This document shows positions 33,513-43,254 of a stretch of DNA of 64,000 nucleotides, piece by piece. The DNA is taken from assembly GCF_000698145.1 (NCBI RefSeq), contig NZ_BAXB01000007.1:62001-126000 (forward strand). Reading direction: 5' to 3'. Positions within the stretch are counted from its first letter, which is position 1. Each line of letters opens with the position of its first letter. Under the pieces are notes generated by a model. That model was not told the DNA's origin, did no database searches, and worked only from the letters and a program-made list of their open reading frames with translations. Made by a program: the position numbers and the translations under genes. The DNA comes from Geomicrobium sp. JCM 19039. GTDB lineage: Bacteria > Bacillota > Bacilli > Bacillales > Marinococcaceae.

Positions 33513-34366
33513 ATGCCAGATAGCAATGGAGCACTAGAAGAAGTAAGAGCGCAAGCCGCCTACGGCACGAAATTGAAGCGTCGTGATCTAGGTGGAAGTG
33601 AGAGTGATTTTGAAGATATTGCACGCCTTGATGATATCGGAGGTCCGTCTCTTGAAAAGGATGAAATCGAAGTGACCGGACACGACAGCCAGATGGATAC
33701 AAGGAGTATATCGGAGGGTTAAAAGACGGCGGGAGTGTGGATGCAGAAGCGTTTTTCCTACGCCAACAACCAAGCCATATGCAAGCACTAGAGGACTTCG
33801 ACAGCCGAGGAAACCAAATCTATCGGTTGGAGTGGCCGGACGGTGCTTATTTTGAGTTTGAGGCGTTTGTACAAGGCATGGAGTTTACCAACGAACTTGA
33901 AGATGCTGTGAAGGTTGCGTTTACTTGGAAGGTATCAGGCAAGCCACGCTTTAACGGAACTGGCGGCAACGGAGATAACGATACACCCTAATGATCCTGA
34001 ACTCGTAGGTGTTGAGGTATCTCCATCCTCAGCATCTATGACAGTAGGGGATACACAATCATTAGAAGTGACAGCAGTATATGAGGAGGATTAAAAATGG
34101 CAGATATAACTGAGCAAGCCAGTTATACCAGTGGCGACACAGACATAGCCACAGTGAGCGACAGTGGCGTAATTACGGCTGTGAGTGCCGGAGAAACGGA
34201 GATTACAGTTTCTTACGAGGATGAAACCGCAACGGTATCTGTAACGGTTGGAGAACCCGAACCCGAGTTACAAGGAATTAGCACTGATCCATCGGAAGTG
34301 AATTTAACTGAGGGAGAAACCGAAAACGTAACTGTAACCGCAGATTATGAAGGAGATGAAGACTAA
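33513..34366 (+). CDS. Major tail tube protein with bacterial Ig-like repeats, several frame breaks
   Basis: ATG 33513 starts the tail tube core (EEVRAQAAYGTKLKRRDLG, ... FFLRQQPSHMQALEDFDSRG, EWPDGAYFEFEAFVQGMEFT). Breaks at about 33695, 33985 and 34093 shift frame. The last frames give one Big_2 domain (ELVGVEVSPSSASMTVGD ... TDIATVSDSGVITAVSAGE) and the start of another (ELQGISTDPSEVNLTEGE). Tail tubes with such surface Ig domains are common. Breaks are likely indels, but three in one gene leave some doubt. Confidence 0.75.
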
Positions 34367-35049
34367 TGGCAAAGATGCCTACACCAATTAAAGTGGACTT
34401 AGACAAAAAACGCACAATGTACATCACACTCGGCGCGATGCACGAATTTGAAGAAGCGACTGGCAAGAGCATGGATGAAATGGACGAAAACAAAATCGGG
34501 GATATCCTGCATTTTGTAACGGCTGCACTTAAGCACGAAGATCCGGATCTCACGATCAAAGAAGTGGGGCACTTTATCCACCCCGGGAATATGGAAGAAG
34601 TGTTTAAAGCAATTGAAAAAGCCATGCGTGAGATTGCTCCCGAGAAAGAGGATAACGGATTGAAAGCCGTTGCCAACGGTGAAAAACAGACAAAAAACAA
34701 AAAAGCGCTCGGTTGGCTAGATATCTGGTCAATCGGGCGCTTTGATTTGGGTTTAAGCGAAGATGAGTTATGGGGATTAACCATTGTCCACTTTAAGGCT
34801 CTAATGAATCGCCACAACCTAAAATTCGAATATGAGCGAGCGATTCAAAAGCGTGAAGACTACCGCACTGGATTGCTCGCTTCTTTGTATCACAATAGCA
34901 AGTTGAAAAAGAGCGAAAAAAGCAAAATGAAAGATCCCTTTGATTGGTTCGAGGGCAAACAAAAGAACCTCGGAAACAAGTCAGCAGATAAGCAGAAGTT
35001 AGCTGCAATGAACATAGCCAAAGCAATGGGCGGGGAGGTGAAGCTATGA
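34366..35049 (+). CDS. Tail assembly chaperone (gpG-gpT-like)
   Basis: A 227-residue protein. The first ~110 residues look like the gpG part (ITLGAMHEFEEATGKSM, ILHFVTAALKHEDPDL). The rest looks like the T part (GRFDLGLSEDELWGLTIVHF, YERAIQKREDYRTGLLASL). It lies between tube and tape-measure genes, as expected. Here both parts are in one frame, with a slippery heptamer between them. It overlaps the tape-measure start by four bases. Confidence 0.75.
   Translation: MAKMPTPIKVDLDKKRTMYITLGAMHEFEEATGKSMDEMDENKIGDILHFVTAALKHEDPDLTIKEVGHFIHPGNMEEVFKAIEKAMREIAPEKEDNGLKAVANGEKQTKNKKALGWLDIWSIGRFDLGLSEDELWGLTIVHFKALMNRHNLKFEYERAIQKREDYRTGLLASLYHNSKLKKSEKSKMKDPFDWFEGKQKNLGNKSADKQKLAAMNIAKAMGGEVKL
34692..34698 (+). 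promoter_or_regulatory. Possible -1 slippery heptamer A-AAA-AAC
   Basis: The zero frame reads ACA AAA AAC, so the heptamer is in the correct phase. A -1 slip would end after about 16 more codons and yield a short gpG-like product. Confidence 0.45.
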
Positions 35050-38000
35050 GCGCCATAAGTGAAGTGGTTGTTGCGATAAGGTCACAGGTGGATGGGTTGA
35101 AATCGGGACTGTCAGAAGCGAGATCGGGTATTGAAGGTATGGGTCAAAGCATGCAAAATGTCGGCAAGCAAGTCAGCGACGTCGGCATGGGCATGACCAA
35201 GATGGTAACAGGTCCTATCGTCGGATTGGCTGCGGGTCTTACTGGACTCGCTAAAGGGTTTTCTAACACCGGAGTGCAAGTGTCTAAATACGCAGCGCAA
35301 GCAGGGTTAGGCGTAGAGGCATACCAGCATATGACGTACTGGGGCGAACAAAACAACGTCGCCACCCAGGATATGAACCGTGCGCTAGGTCGTCTCAATC
35401 AGCGTATGGGTCGTGCGGCGGATGGTAACGAGAAGTACACCAAGGCGCTAGAAGGTGTCGGCGTTAACATGGACGATGTACGCAATGGCACGCTGTCCAC
35501 TGAGGACGCAATGATGACAGCAATGTCTACATTGGCCGGAATGACGAACGAGCAGGAACGCTCTGCTGTAGCGTCTGAACTCTTTGGTACACAGCTTGCT
35601 CGTAGACTCCTGCCCGCCTTGCAAGACGGATCAATGACGATGGAGGAAGCCCGTAAGGAAGCTGAGGAACTGGGGCTTATCATGTCCGAGGATGCTGTAC
35701 AAGCCGCGATGGACTTTGATACATCATGGACGCGGATGACCAATGTCATGAAAGGAATGTTCCTACCCATTGCCGTACAGGTGATGGAGTTTTTTAATAA
35801 TCAGCTATTCCCAGCGATCCAAGAGCGTATGTTGCCTGCCATCGTGCAGTTTGGTGAGTTTTTAGGCAAGTTAGGGGAACGCTTTAACTCACTTAACTCA
35901 TCTGTGCAAAACTCCATACTCATCATCAGTGGCATTGCCGCCGCAATAGGTCCTACGCTTGTTGTGGCAGGAAAATTCATAACTTCGATTGGAAAGCTAG
36001 CGCCGTTATTTAGTGCATTGCTCGGTCCAGTCGGTATTGCAATTGGCGTACTAACAGGATTGTCTCTGTTGTTTGTCGCACTATGGAACAACAGCGAAGC
36101 GTTTAGAGACGGAGTTATCGGGGCATTCGAGCGCATCAAGAGCGCTGTAATGGGATTTATCACGCCGTGGGTTGAAGCTTTTAGTTACATCACTGGCGGA
36201 TACGACGATATGCGGGAGCAAATTGAACAGTACGGAGGATCAGTTGAGGAGCATCTAGGACAGAGAACAATGTCTGCTGTCTCAACGATTAGAAACGCAA
36301 TCGGCGGAGTAAGAGATTTCATTTCGGGTGTTGTTGATCGGATCACTGATCTTTGGAATAGGCATGGAGATACGCTTTTATCAACAGTTATAGCAGGATA
36401 CGAATTAATTCGTAGCGGAGTATCTGAGGTACTCTCATACATTGGCGGACTCATAGGAACAGCCTTAGAGAACATTACGAGTTTTTGGGATCAACACGGG
36501 GCGACCGTGACCGAAACCGTCATGAATATGGTTGATCGGGTACGTGATGCTCTTACTAATTTAGTTGAGTCTGTGGGTCCAATATGGGAGTCATTAAAGA
36601 ATCTATTTTCCAGTTTGAAACCGATATTGACATTAATCGCATCCGTTGTAGGAGGGGTGTTAGTCACTGCTTGGGGATTGGCGATCTCCATCTTCAATGC
36701 GGCAGTATCGGCTATCGGACCATTAATAAACGCCGTAGTCAACCTTGTTGATATGGTCGTTAACACTGTGTTGGCAATCGCTAGCTTTATCTATGGTGAC
36801 TGGTCGGCGGCTTGGGATTATCTCGGAAAAGCCGGAGAACAAGCGATTAATTTCCTTAAAAATATATGGACGGGCATTGCTAATTTCTTCAAAAACTTGG
36901 TCACGTCAATTTATGACTACTTCCACGGTCTTTACATGACGCTTGTGGGCAATTCAATTATTCCAGATATGGTAAACGCAATTGTTAAGTGGTTTGGAAA
37001 CTTAGTCAAATGGGTTATTGATTTTGTGCGCGGGCTTGTTGACGGTGTGATTGACTGGTTTCGGAATCTGAGTTCTGAAATGAACACAGTTTTTGACACC
37101 ATCGCAGACATCATACAATCGGTCTGGTCGTACATCCAAGATACATTCTCAAACGCTTTGAGCTTTTTGTCTGCGCTTGTAAGTGGCGATTTTCAAGGTA
37201 TGAGAGATGCAATCAACAATCAAATGCAAAATGTTCGTGAATTAATATCCAATATATGGAATTCTATACGTTCATTCTTTGCGGAAATTCTTACTAGCAT
37301 TCTCTCAAACATCCGTGAGCGTTTCCTTAACATGCTTCAAACCATCACTGATCGGATCAATAACACCAGAGAGAGAATCAACAGCGTATGGACGGCAATA
37401 CAGGCGTTTTTCGCTACGGTCCTTACGACAATCATCACCAATGTTCGTGAGAGATTTCAGGAAATGGTGTCTAACATTACCGACAGAATCAATCAAGCGA
37501 GAGAGACTGTCAATTCTGTTCTAAATGCCATTTCGACGATCTTCTCAACCATACTGTCTACCGTGCTATCGACGGTTACGGATCGCTTTAACAGCGTGAG
37601 AAGCACGATAGATTCTGTACTAACCGCCGCAAGAAATATCGTCTCAAACATGCTAAACAACATCCGTGATACCTTCCAAAATATCTTTAGCAGTTTGAGA
37701 GATACAGTTACTAGTTCCTTTGAAAATGTACGAGATGCCGTTCAAAAAGGGATGGATGCAGCACTCAATGTCATTACAAGCATGTTCGATAGTTTCAGGG
37801 AAGCCGGTCGTGGCTTAATTGACATGGTTGTTCAAGGGATCGGCAATGCCGCAAGTAGCGTAACGGAAGCCGTAACGGGTGTCATGCAATCAGCTCGTGA
37901 CTTGCTCCCGTTTTCGCCTGCAAAAGAGGGTCCGATGAGTGACTTGGACAAACTCGACTTCGGCGGACCAATGGCAAAATCCATCGAAAAAGGCGAAAAG

Positions 38001-38588
38001 CCTATCGCTCATGCTATGCGCGAACTCATGCAATCAGTAAAAGATGAGATTGACAAAGCGCTCAAAGACTCGGTGCAGATAATGCTCGGCTTTATGCCGG
38101 AGTTTAAGGACGTTGGGAAAACGCTCGGTGAGGAAATCGCAGAGGGAATCAGAGAGTCAATGGAGTCTGTGAAGTCAGCATCTAGGGATATAGCAGAGGA
38201 AGCGAGAAAGGCGGGGAGTTCCGTGTCAAATGCTCATGAGCAAACGTTTAACGATACAGGGCGTAGCATCCGGTCAGCTCTGCAAGATCTTGGAGTAGAG
38301 TTTGAACATGGCACGACAGGCTTTGCCATTAGCGATAACTTGGATGGCAAACAAGGAACGACTGCAACTGGCGGAATGGCAGTCTCCCGCGACGTTTACG
38401 AGGAAGCGCTCAAGGCAGTGCGAAGCACTGGACTCGGCGAGGGTGGCGGTATCCCTATGCGTCAAGATCGCCAACCGCAAAACATCGAAATCCATCAGAC
38501 ATTTAATCGCTCATCGAACCCATCTGATGAGAAGCGCCAACAGTCGAAAGCCATGAAAAACGCTACAAGGGATTGGGGGTTTGCGTAA
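35046..38588 (+). CDS. Tail tape-measure protein
   Basis: A 1180-residue protein that sets tail length. It has an N-terminal SxAxxGIxGMGQSMQNVGKQ-type start, a tape-measure core with Ala/Met-rich helices (about 60-260), hydrophobic segments near 290-350 and 500-600, then a long region (about 700-960) of repeating TDRIN/RERF/SVRS helical units. The end is more soluble and carries a phage tail motif (DLLPFSPAKEGPMSDL). Length predicts a tail of roughly 170-180 nm by the usual relation. Confidence 0.93.
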   Translation: MSAISEVVVAIRSQVDGLKSGLSEARSGIEGMGQSMQNVGKQVSDVGMGMTKMVTGPIVGLAAGLTGLAKGFSNTGVQVSKYAAQAGLGVEAYQHMTYWGEQNNVATQDMNRALGRLNQRMGRAADGNEKYTKALEGVGVNMDDVRNGTLSTEDAMMTAMSTLAGMTNEQERSAVASELFGTQLARRLLPALQDGSMTMEEARKEAEELGLIMSEDAVQAAMDFDTSWTRMTNVMKGMFLPIAVQVMEFFNNQLFPAIQERMLPAIVQFGEFLGKLGERFNSLNSSVQNSILIISGIAAAIGPTLVVAGKFITSIGKLAPLFSALLGPVGIAIGVLTGLSLLFVALWNNSEAFRDGVIGAFERIKSAVMGFITPWVEAFSYITGGYDDMREQIEQYGGSVEEHLGQRTMSAVSTIRNAIGGVRDFISGVVDRITDLWNRHGDTLLSTVIAGYELIRSGVSEVLSYIGGLIGTALENITSFWDQHGATVTETVMNMVDRVRDALTNLVESVGPIWESLKNLFSSLKPILTLIASVVGGVLVTAWGLAISIFNAAVSAIGPLINAVVNLVDMVVNTVLAIASFIYGDWSAAWDYLGKAGEQAINFLKNIWTGIANFFKNLVTSIYDYFHGLYMTLVGNSIIPDMVNAIVKWFGNLVKWVIDFVRGLVDGVIDWFRNLSSEMNTVFDTIADIIQSVWSYIQDTFSNALSFLSALVSGDFQGMRDAINNQMQNVRELISNIWNSIRSFFAEILTSILSNIRERFLNMLQTITDRINNTRERINSVWTAIQAFFATVLTTIITNVRERFQEMVSNITDRINQARETVNSVLNAISTIFSTILSTVLSTVTDRFNSVRSTIDSVLTAARNIVSNMLNNIRDTFQNIFSSLRDTVTSSFENVRDAVQKGMDAALNVITSMFDSFREAGRGLIDMVVQGIGNAASSVTEAVTGVMQSARDLLPFSPAKEGPMSDLDKLDFGGPMAKSIEKGEKPIAHAMRELMQSVKDEIDKALKDSVQIMLGFMPEFKDVGKTLGEEIAEGIRESMESVKSASRDIAEEARKAGSSVSNAHEQTFNDTGRSIRSALQDLGVEFEHGTTGFAISDNLDGKQGTTATGGMAVSRDVYEEALKAVRSTGLGEGGGIPMRQDRQPQNIEIHQTFNRSSNPSDEKRQQSKAMKNATRDWGFA

Positions 38589-39454
38589 TGCGGATTAGCT
38601 TTACAAATGCAGCAGGAAATAGCGTGGTCTTTAGTGAGGGCACACGCCACATGTACCGCATACGTAGCCGCGAGGGATTGAGCCATATCCCGACAGACCT
38701 CCAATCTCAACGAGCACCTAATCAAAATGGTGCAACGCTTATCAACCAGTTGTTTGAGCCTCGGGATATGACATTTGATCTCATGATCTTAGGATCGAAG
38801 CAAGAGCAGATTGAGCGCCGGAGGTTGATGAATCGGATATTTAATCCTTTGCTAGGAGAGGGCATATTGCATGTCGTTTTAGACACAGGTGACGAGTACA
38901 TCATGTCTTGTGTAGCTGATGGTACACCGAATTTTATACAGGATGAGGTTCAAGGGGTGTTTATACAGGAAGCGCCCCTTGATCTATTCGCCCCCGACCC
39001 GTTTTGGCGGAGTGTGAGGGTGTCTCAAACACCGATGACCGCCTACCTCGGGCTGTGGACGTTTCCGTTTTCATTTCCTATCGAATTTGGGCAAACGGGT
39101 GATTTTGCCTACATCGACAACGACGGTGACGTGCCTTGCCCAATTACAATCGAGTTTAGAGGTCCGGCGCTTAATCCACGGATTGATAACGTTACTACGG
39201 GCGAATTTATACAGATTAATCGAGAGATAAGCGCCACACAGCGCCTTGAGATCAACACGGCAAGAGGTCGGGATAAAAAGATCGAGATCGTGGACGAGGA
39301 CGGCACAAGACAAAGCGCTTGGGGTTGGATCAATCCTGAGTCCTCGCTCTTTAATTTAGTGCCAGGCACAAACGAGATCAATTACAGCGCGGATGAGGGG
39401 GCAGATGAGGCAACGGTGATCATCACCTATCAAAAGCGATATGTCGGGATATAG
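38588..39454 (+). CDS. Distal tail protein (Dit, Sipho_tail family)
   Basis: A 288-residue protein. It contains HMYRIRSREGLSHIP near the N-terminus, the conserved PRDMTFDLMILGSKQEQIER and RRRLMNRIFNPLLGEGIL, a central FAPDPFWRSVRV and the C-terminal galectin-like domain (CPITIEFRGPALNP, LVPGTNEINYS). Dit is the hub between tail tube and baseplate. ATG 38588 overlaps the tape-measure stop. Confidence 0.88.
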   Translation: MRISFTNAAGNSVVFSEGTRHMYRIRSREGLSHIPTDLQSQRAPNQNGATLINQLFEPRDMTFDLMILGSKQEQIERRRLMNRIFNPLLGEGILHVVLDTGDEYIMSCVADGTPNFIQDEVQGVFIQEAPLDLFAPDPFWRSVRVSQTPMTAYLGLWTFPFSFPIEFGQTGDFAYIDNDGDVPCPITIEFRGPALNPRIDNVTTGEFIQINREISATQRLEINTARGRDKKIEIVDEDGTRQSAWGWINPESSLFNLVPGTNEINYSADEGADEATVIITYQKRYVGI

Positions 39455-39463
39455 GAGGTCATT

Positions 39464-40699
39464 ATGACAGAGAGATACAGCTTTTTTAATAGTGCACAAA
39501 ACGACCCTCGGATCTATGATTCGGAGAGGTTTGCAGGGTACTTTTCCAAGTTTTTAACCACAGGCTTATACCACAAAAATGCCGAGGCAGGGCTTTCCGT
39601 CACGTCCGACGCCCAGATGAGAGTACAGGTGGATGCGGGCGCGGCGTTTTTTAGTGGATATATGTATGAAAACACCGCCCCGTTGCCATTAACCGTGCCA
39701 CTAGCAGATAACAACCGCATTGATCGTGTGGTCGTGCGTCTCAATCTTAACGAGGATCAGCGCAATATCCGTGCTCATATTAAGCAGGGCACAGAGGACG
39801 AGCCGCCGGAGCTACAACGCGACGAGTGGATCTACGAGCTCTCCATTGCTCGCATCAACGTAATCGGCGGGCAGTCGTTTATAGAGGACTCGCAGATTGC
39901 GGATGAGCGGTATGATGAGGATGTATGCGGGTTGGTGCGGTCGTTGCTTGACTTGAACGTCGATGAGGCGATGGAGCATATTGATGCGGAGATTCAGCGG
40001 TTTAGGGATGATTTTTCTAATGTTCGAAACTTCCCTATTGCAACCAACGAACAGGCAATAGCCGGGGATGATAACGCTTCTTATATGACACCAATGTTGT
40101 CAAGGGTACAAATAAGAGCAAACACACCAATTGAGTTGTATCACAATCAAGCAATACCAAACGGGACAAAAGAGTTAGAAGTTCCAATTCCTCAGAATGC
40201 AAAAGGTGTACGTTTTGAATTAACTTCCCGATTAAATTTTAATATTATAACTAGACACGGTTCGAATAATATGGGAATTAGACCATATTTAAGAATCGGT
40301 AATAACACAGAAGTATTTCTATTCTCCACTAATATGACGGCTAGAAATATTTTGGGAGGTTGGGATACAGGTAGTAGTGCTAACTCAAACGGTTGGGTTA
40401 TTGAAAAAATAGGCTTTTTAGAATTTTATTGGAGTCAAAATAACCATTTTGGCAATGACCCTAATGTTGGAAGCCCTCCAAGCCAAGGACCGGAAAAAAT
40501 TAAGACGGTCAGTCTTGAGTTTAATAACAGTAATGTTTCGCTCTTTAGAACAACAGCTAATGTAAATTTAACTAAAATGTTGAAGATTGTAGTTCCGCAG
40601 GAAACGGTGGCTTCTGCAAATAATACGGAAGTCGATTGTTCTTTTAGAACGGGTTCTCGTTTGAAAGTTTGGGCGATATATGATGATTGGAGGTTCTAA
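39464..40699 (+). CDS. Baseplate/receptor-binding protein
   Basis: A 411-residue protein. Residues about 1-190 match upper baseplate proteins (YSFFNSAQNDPRIYDSERFA, TTGLYHKNAEAGLSVTSD, IDRVVVRLNLNEDQRNI). The C-terminal ~220 residues are beta-rich and Asn/Ser-rich. The DNA becomes clearly AT-rich from about 40020, so the receptor-binding half seems exchanged. It probably binds the host surface. Confidence 0.8.
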   Translation: MTERYSFFNSAQNDPRIYDSERFAGYFSKFLTTGLYHKNAEAGLSVTSDAQMRVQVDAGAAFFSGYMYENTAPLPLTVPLADNNRIDRVVVRLNLNEDQRNIRAHIKQGTEDEPPELQRDEWIYELSIARINVIGGQSFIEDSQIADERYDEDVCGLVRSLLDLNVDEAMEHIDAEIQRFRDDFSNVRNFPIATNEQAIAGDDNASYMTPMLSRVQIRANTPIELYHNQAIPNGTKELEVPIPQNAKGVRFELTSRLNFNIITRHGSNNMGIRPYLRIGNNTEVFLFSTNMTARNILGGWDTGSSANSNGWVIEKIGFLEFYWSQNNHFGNDPNVGSPPSQGPEKIKTVSLEFNNSNVSLFRTTANVNLTKMLKIVVPQETVASANNTEVDCSFRTGSRLKVWAIYDDWRF

Positions 40700-40700
40700 A

Positions 40701-41000
40701 TTGGAAAATAATTTCTTTGAACACACAGATGAAGACGGGAAATGGCTTGTTTGTGAAAGAACAGGGGCGCGCTATTTGGTTGACGGTTTTAGGGCTTGGT
40801 ATAGAAAGATGAAAGAAAAAGGGTTGATTGAAGACGAACTCGAAGAACCTCCAACTCCTCCTAATGTCGAAGATGAACTAGCCCATATAACGTATATGCT
40901 CATGCATGAGTCAGCCCGCAACGACTCACATGACAAAGACATTGGCAACCTATACTACGAGCTAATGAGAGGTGGTGTGCTCCGTGCTGAATTGGTTTGA
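40701..41000 (+). CDS. Small tail-associated protein
   Basis: About 99 residues from TTG 40701 (GGAGG upstream). It has a Cys/Trp/Tyr-rich N-terminus (DGKWLVCERTGARYLVDGF) and a helical C-terminus. It lies between the receptor-binding and XkdX genes and may be part of the baseplate. No family recognised. Confidence 0.6.
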   Translation: MENNFFEHTDEDGKWLVCERTGARYLVDGFRAWYRKMKEKGLIEDELEEPPTPPNVEDELAHITYMLMHESARNDSHDKDIGNLYYELMRGGVLRAELV

Positions 41001-41136
41001 TATGATTAAACGTTTTTATGCTAATGGCTCGTGGACAGTGGAGATGGTCGTGGAAGCGGTAGAGTTTAGAAAGCTTAACGAGGATGAGTTTGAGCAGATC
41101 ACAGGTCAAAAATATGATGAGGATAACGCCGAGTAG
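40984..41136 (+). CDS. xkdX: XkdX family protein
   Basis: A 50-residue protein from GTG 40984 (LNWFDMIKRFYANGSWT, VEAVEFRKLNEDEFEQITG) with the XkdX pattern known from PBSX and many Gram-positive phages next to receptor-binding genes. It overlaps the previous gene by 17 bases. The role is unknown. Confidence 0.85.
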   Translation: MLNWFDMIKRFYANGSWTVEMVVEAVEFRKLNEDEFEQITGQKYDEDNAE

Positions 41137-41201
41137 GGCGTATTTTTTATGTTCAAATTCCTAAGATGTATAGTAGTATTTCCATTAAATACATTAAGGG
41201 G

Positions 41202-41648
41202 ATGATTATTATTGAATTACAGATTGCAATTATAGCTGCTGCTTCAGCAATTTTAGGTTCCATCGTTCCACAAGCGTTCGCTCATTTCTCAAAGAAGTCT
41301 TTGTATAAAGATGAGATAAGGAGAGAATATAAAAACAATAAAGTAAAAGCCTACGATAAAATGTCAAGAATTATTATTGAGATGTGGAAAAGTGATGGCG
41401 ACAATGATAAATTCATCTGGGCTTCAGTTTATGAGAAGCGTATGAATGAATTTGAGATAACATATGGTATATGGCTTGACGATGACGAAGTAATACTGTT
41501 GAGAGAGGTTCAGAACAATCTTGGGATCTTAAGACAAACTAAAACTATTTCAAGCAAGGCTGCTATTCACTATGATGATTTAGTGGAATCTGTGAATAAA
41601 TTACAGGACTTGTATCGCGAGAGATTAAAAAAAGAGTTCTATGTATAA
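41202..41648 (+). CDS. AT-rich cargo gene inside the tail module: membrane-anchored protein
   Basis: About 148 residues. One N-terminal membrane helix (IAIIAAASAILGSIVPQAFA) is followed by a basic and helical soluble part (SRIIIEMWKSDGDNDKFIW, LREVQNNLGILRQTKTIS). Base use is much more AT-rich than in the flanking tail genes, so it was probably inserted. ATG 41202 touches the purine run AAGGGG, so ATG 41166 is an alternative. No known family. It may act in the lysogen, for example in exclusion, but this is inference. Confidence 0.55.
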   Translation: MIIIELQIAIIAAASAILGSIVPQAFAHFSKKSLYKDEIRREYKNNKVKAYDKMSRIIIEMWKSDGDNDKFIWASVYEKRMNEFEITYGIWLDDDEVILLREVQNNLGILRQTKTISSKAAIHYDDLVESVNKLQDLYRERLKKEFYV

Positions 41649-41670
41649 GTAAAAGAATACGAGGTGAGAT

Positions 41671-42836
41671 ATGTACCCTCTACGCATATTTACGAAGAAC
41701 GTGGAGTTGTTGACCGAGATTGACCAGTACGAGTCCATGATCCACACCCGGCGGTGGTCCGGCGTCGGGGATTTTCAGCTCGTCATCAACCAAAACTCGG
41801 TGGATATATCACAGTTGGAAATAAACAATCTGATTATGATTGGCAACGATGTAAACCGTGTAGGGCGTATCTTGCACCGAGAGGCGGCGGTGGATCAAGC
41901 GGGCGCAGAGTCAGAGCTATGGACCATACAAGGTGTGACGTTAGAGGGCATTGCAAAAGACTCGCTTACTCTCGCCCCTTCCGGTAGAGATTATGATCGG
42001 ATAACCGCAGCAGCAGAAACGGTCATGAAACACTATTTTAACAACAACGTGGTCGCACCGGAAGAAGCTGATCGACACAAAGGCATCCGTCGCAAAGATC
42101 AAGTGGTCATCGCACCGGATCAACAGCGAGGGCGGCGCATCCAGTGGCAAGCCTCATATAAAGAGCTGGACGCTGAGCTCGAGCGCATGTCGACGCTCAC
42201 AGGCTTAGGGTGGTACTGCTATCTCGATTATGAGCAACGCAAGTGGGTTATGGACGTGTCCGAGGGTCGAGACCTGACGCAGGGACAAAGCGATAACCCG
42301 CCCGTTATATTTAGCCCCGAGTTTGACAGCGTCGCCGAGCAACAGTTTTTAGATAGCATTGTTGACTACGCTTCAGTAGTTTATGTAGCTGGACAGGGCG
42401 AGGGCGCAGAGCGTCGTATAGTGGTTGTCGGCGATGGGGACGGACTTGATCGGCGAGAATCGTTTGTTGATGCTCGAGATGTCGAAGAGGAAATTGAGGA
42501 CGAGGATACGGGCGAGATGGTCCCGCGTCCGGTTGAAGATATTGACGAAGAGCTTAGGCAACGCGGCGAGGAATCACTGGCAGAAAAGGCACGCAAGCAG
42601 TCGTTCACCTGCCAAATTATTGACGGCTCTCCGTTTAAATATGAGGTTGACTATGATTTAGGCGACATTGTGACCGTACAAAACCGCAAATGGGGCGTAA
42701 CCTTGATGCAAGGATTGAGGATATCGAGGAGGTGATCGAGCGTGATAAGGGTCGCTCGCTATCTGTAACGTTTGGACACGATTTGCCTAGCTTTATCAAG
42801 GTTATCAAGAGAGAGATGCGACAGAGCGCCCGGTGA
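41671..42836 (+). CDS. ReqiPepy6 Gp37-like tail hub protein, frameshifted
   Basis: A protein of about 388 residues. The main frame has YPLRIFTKNVELLTEIDQYE, HTRRWSGVGDFQLVINQN, ILHREAAVDQAGAESELWTI and a long middle region, then stops after WGVTLM. The second frame from about 42700 continues NLDARIEDIEEVIERDKG and SVTFGHDLPSF to 42836. It matches the siphovirus Gp37-like family near the baseplate. One base is probably missing near 42700. Confidence 0.85.
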
Positions 42837-42850
42837 GGTGCTATTTTTTT

Positions 42851-43234
42851 ATGGATAGGGGTGGGAACTTGGATGCGACAGTGCAAAGAGACTTAGAAAT
42901 AGAATCACTTACAAAAAGATTAGATACACTCGAGGAAGAACTCGGGAGAGCACGAAGTGAAGCAAAAGCTGACACGAAAGTAACGAATAAGCGTATCGAC
43001 AAGATTGAAGACGAGATGATCGAAGTACGCCGGGCGGTTAATGGATTGAAAGAGAAAATGAGTGAAGCATCCGTGCAAATGGCAGAGGTTAGCACAAAGC
43101 AAGATCAAGTTTTGGACAGCACGAAGAATGTCGTTAAATTACAGGACCAAACACTGACGAGATTGTGGTGGTTTTTAACCGTCGCATTTATCATCTTTGC
43201 AGCGGCGTTTGGCGTAGAGAGGTTAGCATTTTAA
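42851..43234 (+). CDS. Coiled-coil protein with C-terminal membrane anchor (XhlA-like)
   Basis: About 127 residues. A long coiled coil (IESLTKRLDTLEEELGRARS ... VRRAVNGLKEKMSEAS) is followed by one C-terminal membrane helix (WWFLTVAFIIFAAAFG). The layout is that of XhlA-type holin-associated proteins. ATG 42851 has GAGGTG ten bases upstream. It is directly followed by the holin-like gene and the endolysin gene. Confidence 0.7.
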   Translation: MDRGGNLDATVQRDLEIESLTKRLDTLEEELGRARSEAKADTKVTNKRIDKIEDEMIEVRRAVNGLKEKMSEASVQMAEVSTKQDQVLDSTKNVVKLQDQTLTRLWWFLTVAFIIFAAAFGVERLAF

Positions 43235-43254
43235 ATAATGAGGGAGATGATCAC

